Assembly (NCBI RefSeq): GCF_023516615.1
Contig: NZ_JAMGBF010000042.1
Location: 33,164-97,163, forward strand
Direction of reading: 5' to 3'
From: Streptomyces panaciradicis
Lineage (GTDB): Bacteria > Actinomycetota > Actinomycetes > Streptomycetales > Streptomycetaceae
DNA: 64,000 nt
The notes under the pieces were generated by a model that was not told where the DNA came from, searched no databases, and saw nothing but the letters and a program-made list of their open reading frames with translations. Positions within the stretch are counted from its first letter, which is position 1; every line of letters begins with the position of its first letter. The position numbers and the translations under genes are program-made. Below are positions 53,051 to 61,423 of the stretch, one piece after another.

Positions 53051-55618
53051 TCACTCCCGGACGCCGATGGCCTCGACCGGGCGGATCCGCAGCAGCAGCC
53101 GGGTCGGCACCATCACGCCCGCGGTGGCCAGGGCCGCGAGGGCGCCGGCGATCACCGCGTAGCCGAGCGGGGGCACGGCGGGCCACGGCGTTCCGCCCAG
53201 CGCGAGGGCGACCAGGAGGAGCGGGAAGACGGACAGCAGCGTGCCGGTGCCCACGCCGGCCAGGACGACGACGGCGCTCTCCCTGCGCATCATGCCGGCG
53301 ACCTGGCGGCGGGCGGTGCCGGACAGCCGGAGCAGCGCGAACTCGCGGCGGCGCGCGGCGGTCGTCATCGCGAGGGAGTTGACGACGGTGATCGCGGTGT
53401 AGGCGATGATGACGCCGACGACGAGGTAGTTGACCCAGGCGTTCGCGCGCTGTTCCGCCAGCTGGTCGTCGGCGGTGAGGCCGCTTCGCACCGTCGTGCC
53501 CGGGTAGGCCGCGGCGAGCCCGGCCAGGGCGTGGGAGAGGCCCTGCGCCCGGGGCGCGGCGCGGACGAGCACCGAGGTGTCGGCCTTGCGGGTGGTGTGG
53601 GCGAGCAGGAGGTCGTGGTCGAGGGTGACGTCGGCGAAGCCGAGGCCGCGGCCGTAGACGGCGATGACCCGGCCCCGGAACGGTGTGCCGTCGCCGAGGT
53701 GGAGGCGTGCGGTGTCGCCGACGCCGAGGCCCAGCCAGGAGGCCGCGGTGGTGCTGAGCGCGACCGTGCCGGGCGCGAGGGAGGCCAGGTCGCCCTCGCG
53801 GGTGCGCAGGTCGAGGGTGGCGGTGAGGGCGCGAGGGTCCACGCCCTGCGCGCTCAGCGACACGGCCTCCTGCGCGCCCATGAGTTCGCCCGCTGCCACG
53901 ACCTTGGACTTCACCAGTCCGGTGGCCGCCGCGACCTGCCCCAGTCCCCGTGCCTTCGCCGCGAGGTCGGGCGACACCCCGGCCGGCGCGGTGATCACGT
54001 GGTCGGCGAGAAGGCCGGAGCGGATCTGGTCGGCGGACTCCCGCAGGGCGGTGGTCTGGGTGAAGACGACGGTCGAGGCGAAGGACACGGCGAGGATCAG
54101 CGGGGTGATCGCGCCCGCCAGGCGTCCGGCGTTGGCGCGGGAGTTGGCCGCCGCGAGATGGCCGGTGACGCCGGTCCGCTCCAGCAGCGGGGACAGCAGG
54201 CGTACGGCCGTGCGGGCGAGGAGCGGCCCGAGGACGGCGCCCGCGATCACCAGGAGGAGGACGAGGGAGTTGGCGAGGCCGACCAGGGTGAGGAAGTCGG
54301 CGTGCTGCACCAGGCCGGTGACGAAGACCCCGGCCGAGAGCGCCAACAGCACCCCGCCGGTGATCCGGCGTCCGCGGCCGAGGCCGGCGGGCTCCACGGC
54401 CGCCTCCCCCAGCGCCTCGGTCGGCCGGATGCGGCTGGCGCGCAGCCCGGCGGTGAGAACGGCGGCCGGCGCGGTCAGCACGGTCACCAGGACCGCGGCC
54501 AGGAACGGCAGCGGACTGAGGGCGAGCGCGAAGTCGGGCGGCACGATGCCGTGTCCGGCGAACCGGTCGCGCAGCCAGTGCACCAGGAGCAGGCCGAGCG
54601 GGCAGCCCAGCAGCCCCGCGACGAGCCCGGTGACGGCCGCCTCCGCGGCCAGCATCCGCCTCAACTGGCCGGGCGTGGTGCCGATGGCGCGCAGCAGGGC
54701 GATCTCGCGGCGGCGGTGGCGGACGGACAGCGCGCCGGTGGCGTACAGGACGAAGACGGCGATGAGCAGGACGTTCCCGCCGACGGCGCCGGCCAGGACC
54801 GTGAGGTCGGATCCGCTGACGGCGACGTCGAGGAACTCCGCCCGGCCGCGCCCCTCCCCGGTGTGCACGGCGAGCCGGTCGTCGCCGAGCGCGGAGCGAA
54901 GGGCGTCGGCGAGCCGGCCGGGTGAGGTGCCGGGAGCCGCGCGGACGCCGAACGCGTAGGTCGCGGGGCCGAGTTGGCGCAGGCCGGGGCCGGTCAGGAA
55001 CAGCACCGACTGGCGGGGCGCCCGGCCGTCGTCGAGGGCGACGAGTCCGCTCACGGTGTACACGCGCGGCACGGAGGCGGTCATCAGCCTCACCGTGTCG
55101 CCGGGGCGGATGCCGGCCCGGCCGGCGAGTTCGGTGTCCAGGACCGCCTCCCCCGCCGTGCGCGGCGCGTGCCCCCGGGTGAGCCGGAAGTCGCCGAGGG
55201 CCAGGCCCGACCAGTTGTGCGCCTGGGGTGCGCCGCCGTGCCGGCCCGGCACGGACCGGCCCGCGGCCGTGGCCAGGCGTACGGTCGCGCCGTCGTCCTC
55301 GGTCACCGCGCGGACGCCGGGCACCTTCCTGATCCGCTCCGCCAGGGACGCCCGCAGCGGCACGCGCTCGGGCAGCGGCTGGGACTGCTTCAGCGTCGAG
55401 CCGTCCACGTCCTTCAGGGTGAGCTCGACGTCCTGCCGGCCGGTGACGAGGACGTCGGCCGCCGCGTACCGCTCGGGCGGGGAGCCCGCCCGGATGCCGG
55501 ACTCCAGGAGGATGCCGCAGGCGCTGAGCACGGCGGCGCCCAGCAGCAGCGCGACGAAGGTGCCGGCGAACCCGGCCGCACGGGACTTCAGGGTCCGCAG
55601 AGCCAGTCCGAGCATCAC
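53051..55618 (-). CDS. ABC transporter permease (FtsX/MacB type)
   Basis: An 855-residue permease with two FtsX domains and about ten membrane helices. It starts with a helix (GFAGTFVALLLGAAVLSACGILL). The first FtsX domain is near residues 270-395 (VLYATGALSVRHRRREIALLRAIGTTPGQLRRML). The second is near 730-845 (NSLAMTTAARRREFALLRLSGTARRQVAGMM). Large extracellular MacB-like parts lie between. Two starts, GTG 55618 and ATG 55615, overlap the ATPase stop. It probably extrudes peptides, lipids or antibiotics. Confidence 0.92.
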   Translation of the reverse strand: MMLGLALRTLKSRAAGFAGTFVALLLGAAVLSACGILLESGIRAGSPPERYAAADVLVTGRQDVELTLKDVDGSTLKQSQPLPERVPLRASLAERIRKVPGVRAVTEDDGATVRLATAAGRSVPGRHGGAPQAHNWSGLALGDFRLTRGHAPRTAGEAVLDTELAGRAGIRPGDTVRLMTASVPRVYTVSGLVALDDGRAPRQSVLFLTGPGLRQLGPATYAFGVRAAPGTSPGRLADALRSALGDDRLAVHTGEGRGRAEFLDVAVSGSDLTVLAGAVGGNVLLIAVFVLYATGALSVRHRRREIALLRAIGTTPGQLRRMLAAEAAVTGLVAGLLGCPLGLLLVHWLRDRFAGHGIVPPDFALALSPLPFLAAVLVTVLTAPAAVLTAGLRASRIRPTEALGEAAVEPAGLGRGRRITGGVLLALSAGVFVTGLVQHADFLTLVGLANSLVLLLVIAGAVLGPLLARTAVRLLSPLLERTGVTGHLAAANSRANAGRLAGAITPLILAVSFASTVVFTQTTALRESADQIRSGLLADHVITAPAGVSPDLAAKARGLGQVAAATGLVKSKVVAAGELMGAQEAVSLSAQGVDPRALTATLDLRTREGDLASLAPGTVALSTTAASWLGLGVGDTARLHLGDGTPFRGRVIAVYGRGLGFADVTLDHDLLLAHTTRKADTSVLVRAAPRAQGLSHALAGLAAAYPGTTVRSGLTADDQLAEQRANAWVNYLVVGVIIAYTAITVVNSLAMTTAARRREFALLRLSGTARRQVAGMMRRESAVVVLAGVGTGTLLSVFPLLLVALALGGTPWPAVPPLGYAVIAGALAALATAGVMVPTRLLLRIRPVEAIGVRE

Positions 55619-56355
55619 GCCGCCCTCCGCAGGCCGGACATGACCTCGGCGACGCGGTCCGCGCTGGGGGTGACCATGCCGTCGACGACGCGTCCGGCGC
55701 CGAGGAAGAGGACCTGGTCGGTGTGGGCGGCGGCGACGGGGTCGTGGGTGACCATCACGACCGTCTGGTGCAGGTCGGTGACGGCCTGGCGCAGCAGCAC
55801 CAGGATGTCGCGGGCGGTCTCGGGGTCGAGGGCGCCGGTGGGCTCGTCGGCGAAGATCACCTCGGGCCGGGTGACCAGGGCACGGGCGATCGCGACGCGC
55901 TGCTGCTGGCCGCCGGAGAGCTGCGCGGGGTAGCGGGTCAGCCGCCCGCCGAGGCCGACGGCGTCGACGATGTGGCGCAGCCGGTCCGGTTCGGGCTGCC
56001 GCCCGGCCAGGCGCAGCGGCAGCAGGATGTTCTGCTCGACGGTCAGCGACGGCAGCAGGTTGAAGGCCTGGAAGACGAACCCGATCCGGGTGCGCCGCAG
56101 TTCCGTCAGCCGCCTTTCCTTCAGCGCCGACAGGTTCTGGTCGCCGAGGCGCACCTCGCCCGCCGTGGGCCGGTCCAGGCCGGCCGCGCAGTGCAGGAAG
56201 GTGCTCTTGCCGGAGCCCGAGGGGCCCATCACCGCCGTGAAGGTGCCGGGTTCGATGCCCGCGCTGACCCCGTCGAGGGCGAGGACGGCGTCCGGGCCCT
56301 CCCCGTACCGCTTGGTCACGTCCGTGAGGTGGACCGCGTACCGGCTTGCGCGCAC
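55615..56355 (-). CDS. ABC transporter ATP-binding protein (MacB/LolD type)
   Basis: A 246-residue ATPase. Walker A GPSGSGKST (about residues 44-52), signature LSGGQQQRVAIARAL (about 145-159), Walker B VIFADEPTGALDPET and H-loop VTHDPVA are all intact. GTG start with AGGGGAG upstream. It pairs with the FtsX permease by a four-base overlap. The two-gene transporter diverges from the kinase/regulator pair at 56573. Confidence 0.95.
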   Translation of the reverse strand: MRASRYAVHLTDVTKRYGEGPDAVLALDGVSAGIEPGTFTAVMGPSGSGKSTFLHCAAGLDRPTAGEVRLGDQNLSALKERRLTELRRTRIGFVFQAFNLLPSLTVEQNILLPLRLAGRQPEPDRLRHIVDAVGLGGRLTRYPAQLSGGQQQRVAIARALVTRPEVIFADEPTGALDPETARDILVLLRQAVTDLHQTVVMVTHDPVAAAHTDQVLFLGAGRVVDGMVTPSADRVAEVMSGLRRAA

Positions 56356-56572
56356 CGTGACTCCCCTTGCGACTGTCCGTCAGTGGTGTCTCAAGTGCAT
56401 CGCGGGCGGCGGGACTCGGCCTCGGCCACGCAGTCGAACCGGTGTCTCGGCCGGGTGGGCGAGGCGGGCGGGCGCCTCCTCCTCACGGAGGAGACTCCAC
56501 GGAGGAGGGCCGCCCCGGCTTTCCACCTCAGGGGAGATCACGGGGGTTCGCGGTCCGTCTACGGTAAGAGCC

Positions 56573-57841
56573 ATGAACCGGATGGAGTCGCTGGCGGGGC
56601 GCCCCTGGCCGCGGGCCGTCACCGACGCGGCTCTCGCCGTGCTGCTGACCGCCGGCTGTCTGGTCCTGCCGCTGGCGATGCCGCACGGCGGCCCGGAACT
56701 GCGCGAGCCGGACGCCACCTGGGTGATCCTCGTCCTGCTGACGACGCTCCCCCTGGCGGTGCACCGGCTGTGCCCGCTGCCCGCCCTGCTGGTGACGGCG
56801 GCGGCCGCGGGCGTGCTGCAGGGCCGCCACTACGTCCCGGACCTGTCCGGGCCCGACGGCACGTCCATCGGCCCCACCTACCTGACCGTCGCCACGGCCG
56901 TCTTCCTCACCGCCACCCGCAGCACACCACGCATCGCGGCCCTGGTCGGCTCGGTGCTCATTCCGGCGGCCGCCGTGACGGAGGCGGTGGTCGCCCCGGC
57001 CGGGCACCGCATCGCCGCGCTGCTGACCGAGGGGGTCCTGCTGATCGCCGCCTGGGCGCTGGGGCGGCTGGCCAGGGCACGGGCCGCGATCCGGGACCAG
57101 GCGCTGGAGCGGGCCGCCGCGCTCGAACGGGAGCAGGCCGCCGACGCGCGGGCGGCGGTCATGGCGGAGCGCGCCCGGATCGCCCGCGAGCTGCACGACA
57201 TCGTGGCGCACAACGTGAGCCTGATGGTGGTGCAGACGATCGCCGCCGACCGCGTCCAGGACCGCGACCGGGACAAGGCCCACGAACTGCACGGCGCCAT
57301 CGAGGAGACCGGGCGGGCCACCGTCACCGAACTGCGCCATCTCCTCGACGTGCTGCGCACCGACGAGGAGGGGCCGGGCGACCCGAGCAGGGAACCGCCG
57401 CAGCCCACCGTCGAGGCGCTGCCCGCGCTGGTGGACTCGGTGCGCTCGGCCGGGCTGCGGGTCGACTTCAGCACCAGCGGTGAGCCGGTCGAACTGCCCG
57501 CCGGATCACACCTCGCCGTGTACCGGATCGCGCAGGAGGCGCTCACCAACACGCTCAAGCACGCGGGCCGCACCAGGACCGCGCTCACCCTGGCCTGGGA
57601 GCCGGAGCGCGAGCGGCTCACGGTGCGGCTGTGCGACGACGGACCCGCCTCCGACGGCGAGCCGGTGCGGCCGCCCGTCGCGGCGCACGGCACCGGGCAC
57701 GGCCTGGTCGGCATGCGCGAGCGGGTCGGCGCGGTGGGCGGCTCCCTGCACACCGGCTCCCGGCCGGGCGGCGGCTACTGCGTGCACGCCGTCATCCCGC
57801 TCCCGGTCCCTCAACCCCGGCACGAAGGGCACAGCGCATGA
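56573..57841 (+). CDS. Sensor histidine kinase (HisKA_3)
   Basis: A 422-residue NarL-type kinase. The N-terminal half has about four or five membrane helices (LAVLLTAGCLVLPLAMP, WVILVLLTTLPLAVHRL and others) and no large sensor domain. The phosphoacceptor His is in ERARIARELHDIVAHNVSLM near residue 208. The ATPase domain contains IAQEALTNTLKHAG and GTGHGLVGMRERVGAVGG. Stop overlaps the regulator start. Kinases of this type next to MacB-like ABC genes typically sense a compound exported by the transporter. Confidence 0.94.
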   Translation: MNRMESLAGRPWPRAVTDAALAVLLTAGCLVLPLAMPHGGPELREPDATWVILVLLTTLPLAVHRLCPLPALLVTAAAAGVLQGRHYVPDLSGPDGTSIGPTYLTVATAVFLTATRSTPRIAALVGSVLIPAAAVTEAVVAPAGHRIAALLTEGVLLIAAWALGRLARARAAIRDQALERAAALEREQAADARAAVMAERARIARELHDIVAHNVSLMVVQTIAADRVQDRDRDKAHELHGAIEETGRATVTELRHLLDVLRTDEEGPGDPSREPPQPTVEALPALVDSVRSAGLRVDFSTSGEPVELPAGSHLAVYRIAQEALTNTLKHAGRTRTALTLAWEPERERLTVRLCDDGPASDGEPVRPPVAAHGTGHGLVGMRERVGAVGGSLHTGSRPGGGYCVHAVIPLPVPQPRHEGHSA

Positions 57842-58509
57842 AGGCCATACGGGTCCTGCTGGTCGACGACCAGCCCATGATCCGCACGGGATTCCGGCTC
57901 ATCCTCGAAGCGGAGCCCGACATCACGGTCGTGGGCGAGGCGGCGGACGGCACGGAGGCCGTCGAGCTGACCGGGACACTGTGCCCGGACGTCGTCCTGA
58001 TGGACATCCGCATGCCGCGCACGGACGGTGTGGAGGCCACGCGGCGCATCGTGGAGGCGGGTTCGGCCAGCAGGATCGTGATCCTGACGACCTTCGACCT
58101 GGACGCCCATGTCGTGGACGCCCTGCGCGCCGGAGCCAGCGGGTTCCTGGTCAAGGACGGCCCCGCCGACTCCCTGGTGGGGGCGATCCGCACGGTCGCC
58201 GAGGGCGACGCCGTGCTCTCGCCGCGCGTCACCCACCGGCTGCTGGACCGTTTCGCGCACCTGGGCGCGCCCGCCGAGGCGCCCGTGCCGGCCCGGCTCG
58301 ACGCCCTCACCGGGCGCGAGCTGGACGTGCTGAGGGCGCTCAGCCGCGGTCTGTCGAACGCGGAGATCGCCCTCGAACTCGGCGTGGGCGAGACGACGGT
58401 GAAGACGCACATCGCCCACATCCTGGAGAAGTACGGCCTGCGCGACCGGGTCCAGGCGGTGATCCTGGCCTACGACAGCGGCCTGGTCGTGCCGCGCGCT
58501 GGCCGCTGA
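57838..58509 (+). CDS. NarL/LuxR response regulator
   Basis: A 223-residue regulator. Receiver: VLLVDDQPMIRTGF, phosphoacceptor Asp56 in VVLMDIRMP, FLVKDGP near residue 104. LuxR HTH: LTGRELDVLRALSRGLSNAEIALELGVGETTVKTHIAHILEKYGLRDRVQAV (about 160-211). ATGA overlap with the kinase. Likely activates the divergent ABC transporter operon. Confidence 0.95.
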   Translation: MKAIRVLLVDDQPMIRTGFRLILEAEPDITVVGEAADGTEAVELTGTLCPDVVLMDIRMPRTDGVEATRRIVEAGSASRIVILTTFDLDAHVVDALRAGASGFLVKDGPADSLVGAIRTVAEGDAVLSPRVTHRLLDRFAHLGAPAEAPVPARLDALTGRELDVLRALSRGLSNAEIALELGVGETTVKTHIAHILEKYGLRDRVQAVILAYDSGLVVPRAGR

Positions 58510-58519
58510 GCCCGCGCCG

Positions 58520-58541
58520 GGCGGACCCGGTGAGGTCCGCC
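58520..58541 (+). terminator. Hairpin terminator after the response regulator
   Basis: GGCGGACC / GGTCCGCC, a perfect 8-bp stem with a 6-base loop, 11 bases after the stop. Confidence 0.65.
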
Positions 58542-58561
58542 GCGGGTCCGCGACGCCCGCG

Positions 58562-58645
58562 AAGGGGCGCGGGGCTGCGATCGACAGGCGGCTCCGCCGC
58601 GGGCGCGCGACCGGCCACGACGGCGCCGCGGACGACCGACCGCGC
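58562..58645. repeat. Streptomyces dispersed intergenic palindromic repeat
   Basis: The stretch AAGGGGCGCGGGGCTGCGAT, then GCGGCTCCGCCGC, then CGCGCGACCGGCCACGACGG matches a common short intergenic repeat I know from Streptomyces genomes, usually found between convergent genes. It contains the GCGGC-TCC-GCCGC hairpin. It lies between the convergent response regulator and acyl-CoA dehydrogenase genes. Confidence 0.65.
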
Positions 58646-58668
58646 CTCGCGGCCCTTCGGCGGGGCGC

Positions 58669-59895
58669 TCAGCGGATCGGCATGCCCGACAGGGTGCGGG
58701 CGATCACCAGGCGCTGGATCTCGCTCGTGCCCTCGAAGATGGTGTAGATCGCGGCGTCCCGGTGCATGCGCTCCACCGGGTACTCCCGGGTGTAGCCGTT
58801 GCCGCCGAGGATCTGGATGGCCTGCGCGGTGACCTTCTTCGCCGTCTCGCTCGCGAACAGCTTGGACATCGAGCCCTCGGCGGCGGTGAACGGCTTGCCG
58901 TTGACCGCCATCCACGAGGCCCGCCAGACCAGCAGCCGCGCCGCGTCGACGGAGGTGCGCATGTCGGCGAGCTGGAAGGCGACGCCCTGGTTGTCGATGA
59001 TCGGCCGCCCGAACTGCTCGCGGGTCTTGGCGTAGTCCAGGGCGACCTCGTAGGCGGCGCGGGCGGTGCCGACCGCCATCGCGCCGACGGCCGGGCGGGA
59101 GGCCTCGAAGGTGGCCATGGCGGCGTTCTTCACGCGCTCGCCGCCCTGCTTGGCCCGCTCGCGGGCACGGGCCAGGCGCTCGTCGAGCTTCTCCTTGCCG
59201 CCGAGCAGGCAGGAGCCGGGGACCCGGACGTTCTCCAGGACGACCTCGGCGGTGTGCGAGGCGCGGATGCCGTGCTTCTTGAACTTCTGGCCCTGCGACA
59301 GACCGGGCGTGTTCGGGGGGATGATGAAGGAGGCGTGGCCCTTGGAGCCGAGTTCGGGGTCGACGACCGCGACGACGACGTGGACGTTGGCGATGCCGCC
59401 GTTGGTCGCCCAGGTCTTCGTGCCGTTGATCACCCACTCGTCCTTGGTCTCGTCGTAGACGGCACGCGTGCGCATGGAGGCCACGTCGGAGCCGGCGTCG
59501 GGCTCGGAGGAGCAGAAGGCGGCGACCTTGACGTCGTTCGCGTCGCCGTACATCTGGGGGATCCAGGTGCCGATCTGTTCCTCGGTTCCGTTGGCAAGAA
59601 CGCCCACGGCGGCCAGACCCGTGCCTACGATCGACAGGGCGATGCCCGCGTCGCCCCAGAAGAGCTCCTCCATGGCCATCGGGATGCCGAGCCCGGTGGG
59701 GTCGAAGTACTGCTGGGCGTAGAAGTCGAGGGAGTAGATGCCTACCTTCGCGGCCTCCTGGATGACCGGCCAGGGAGTCTCCTCACGCTCGTCCCATTCG
59801 GCGGCCGCGGGGCGGATGACGTCGGCGGCGAAGCCGTGCAGCCAGTCCCGGACCTCCTTCTGTTCGTCGTTGAGCTCCATGGTGAACTCGGCCAT
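58669..59895 (-). CDS. Acyl-CoA dehydrogenase
   Basis: A 408-residue acyl-CoA dehydrogenase. N-terminus MAEFTMELNDEQKEVRDWLHGFAADVI. FAD motifs CSSEPDAGSDVASMRT and WVINGTKTWATNGGIANVHV. Middle KKHGIRASHTAEVVLENVRVP. The C-terminus has the ALDYAKTREQFGRPIIDNQ and AIQILGGNGYTREYPVERMHRDAAIYTIFEGTSEIQRLVIAR catalytic helix. The ATG at 59893-59895 has GGAGGGG. It diverges from a TetR gene across a palindromic operator. Chain-length specificity unknown. Confidence 0.94.
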   Translation of the reverse strand: MAEFTMELNDEQKEVRDWLHGFAADVIRPAAAEWDEREETPWPVIQEAAKVGIYSLDFYAQQYFDPTGLGIPMAMEELFWGDAGIALSIVGTGLAAVGVLANGTEEQIGTWIPQMYGDANDVKVAAFCSSEPDAGSDVASMRTRAVYDETKDEWVINGTKTWATNGGIANVHVVVAVVDPELGSKGHASFIIPPNTPGLSQGQKFKKHGIRASHTAEVVLENVRVPGSCLLGGKEKLDERLARARERAKQGGERVKNAAMATFEASRPAVGAMAVGTARAAYEVALDYAKTREQFGRPIIDNQGVAFQLADMRTSVDAARLLVWRASWMAVNGKPFTAAEGSMSKLFASETAKKVTAQAIQILGGNGYTREYPVERMHRDAAIYTIFEGTSEIQRLVIARTLSGMPIR

Positions 59896-59921
59896 GTCCC
59901 CTCCAGCGGCGACGTGCAAAT

Positions 59922-59940
59922 GTGTTACTAGCGGTAACAC
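59922..59940. promoter_or_regulatory. Perfect TetR-type operator
   Basis: GTGTTAC-N5-GTAACAC is a 19-bp inverted repeat with perfect 7-bp arms, 27 bases upstream of the dehydrogenase start. A related weaker copy (TACC-CACC-GGTA, 59949-59960) follows, and a GTTACC half site is at 60036-60041 near tetR. Strong candidate for the divergent TetR repressor. Confidence 0.7.
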
Positions 59941-60066
59941 GAGTCTGTTACCCACCGGTAGGAAAAGTCAACTCCGACGACGTCTCGGCAGCCTGTTCGA
60001 TGCAGTGGGTGTGTCGGGTGTTAGTTTGCGCAGGCGTTACCGATTCAGCACGGGTGGGGAGAGCTC

Positions 60067-60711
60067 ATGGACACCACACAGCGGACCGAGCAGCAGCGGT
60101 CCGCCGACCGCCGTCGGCGCGAGTTGCTGGAGGCCGCGGACAGGGTGGTGCTGCGGGATGGCCCACAGGCCTCGATGAACGCCATCGCGGCGGAGGCGGG
60201 CATTACGAAGCCCATTCTGTACCGCCACTTCGGCGACAAGGGCGGACTGTACGCCGCGCTCGCCAAGCGGCACACGGACGCGCTGCTCGACTCCCTGCGC
60301 GCCGCGCTGGACGCGCCCGCGGAGCGCCGCGAGCGCGTGGAGGCCACGCTGGACACCTACCTCGCCGCGATCGAGGCACGGCCCCAGGTGTACCGCTTCC
60401 TGATGCACCCGGCGGAGGGCGGTACGGCGGCCGAGCAGGGCTTCGACGTCGGCAAGCACTCGGCGCCGCTGCTGCGCAGGATGGGCGAGGAACTGGCCCA
60501 GGTCATCGAGGACCGGCTGGACCTGGGTCCGGAGAGCCAGCGGCTGGCCCGGGTCTGGGGGCACGGGATCGTCGGGATGATGCACGCGGCCGGCGACTGG
60601 TGGCTGGGCGAACGCCCCTGCTCGCGGGCGGAGTTGGTGCGCAGCCTGGCCGACCTGCTGTGGGGGCGGCTGGCCGCGGCCGGAGACCGGATCGGCGGAC
60701 CGGGCTTCTAG
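60067..60711 (+). CDS. TetR-family regulator of acyl-CoA dehydrogenase
   Basis: A 214-residue TetR regulator. HTH: RRELLEAADRVVLRDGPQASMNAIAAEAGITKPILYRHFGDKGGLYAALAKRHTDALL (about residues 17-74). The C-terminal domain is all helical with RPQVYRFLMHPAEGG and VWGHGIVGMMHAAGDWWLG. GGGGAG precedes the ATG. It overlaps the convergent deformylase by four bases. Ligand probably an acyl-CoA, given the operator upstream of the dehydrogenase. Confidence 0.93.
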   Translation: MDTTQRTEQQRSADRRRRELLEAADRVVLRDGPQASMNAIAAEAGITKPILYRHFGDKGGLYAALAKRHTDALLDSLRAALDAPAERRERVEATLDTYLAAIEARPQVYRFLMHPAEGGTAAEQGFDVGKHSAPLLRRMGEELAQVIEDRLDLGPESQRLARVWGHGIVGMMHAAGDWWLGERPCSRAELVRSLADLLWGRLAAAGDRIGGPGF

Positions 60712-61286
60712 CGGTCGCTGTCTCCCGATCGCGGAGATCCGCCGGAAGGGCGGTGCCAGGACGCCTTCCCCACCTGGCGCAGATGCCTGCGTCTGCGCCA
60801 TCCCGTGAGGTGATCGGCGTAGACCCGGCCCTCGAGATGGTCGCACTCGTGCTGCAGACACCGTGCGAAGAATCCCGTCCCGTGCACGGTGACCGGTTCC
60901 CCGGTCACCGTGAAACCCTCCACCACCGCGTGGTCGTGGCGCTCGGTCCCCGCCTCCAGGCCCGGCAGCGACAGGCAGCCCTCCGGACCGCGGACCACCA
61001 CCCCGTCGGTCTCCACCAGGCGCGGGTTGACCACATGGCCGAGATGCCGCACGTCCTCGTCGTCCGGGCAGTCGTAGACGAAGACCCGCAAGGACTCCCC
61101 CACCTGGTTGGCCGCCAGGCCCACGCCCTGGGCCGCGTACATCGTGGCGAACAAGTCCTCCACGAGTGCCGCCAGTTCGGGGCCGAAGTCGGTGACGTCC
61201 GCGCAGGGGGTGCGCAATGCCGTGTCGCCGAGCAGGATGAGGGGCCGGACTCGCCCACGGGCGCCCGGAATGGAGCCGTTTCGCAT
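60708..61286 (-). CDS. def: Peptide deformylase
   Basis: A 192-residue peptide deformylase removing the N-formyl group from new proteins. All three motifs are present: GVGLAANQVG (near residue 51), EGCLSLPG (near 98) and HECDHLEG (near 147), giving the Cys/His/His metal site. Residues before motif 1 and an extra basic tail (RRRRHLRQVGKASW) differ from the short type. Starts MRNGSIPGARGR. Streptomyces often carry several def paralogues; this one is beside murT-gatD. Confidence 0.96.
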   Translation of the reverse strand: MRNGSIPGARGRVRPLILLGDTALRTPCADVTDFGPELAALVEDLFATMYAAQGVGLAANQVGESLRVFVYDCPDDEDVRHLGHVVNPRLVETDGVVVRGPEGCLSLPGLEAGTERHDHAVVEGFTVTGEPVTVHGTGFFARCLQHECDHLEGRVYADHLTGWRRRRHLRQVGKASWHRPSGGSPRSGDSDR

Positions 61287-61423
61287 GGCCGCAAGCGTAC
61301 GGTCGCGCGCGCTTTGGCCATGCCGTGGTTCGGGACTGCGAGTGGATCTCGATAGGCTGAGGTCCACACCACGTTGCCGTCAGGCTTGAGGCGCGGCGCG
61401 TACGCAAGGAGGATCGAGAACTG

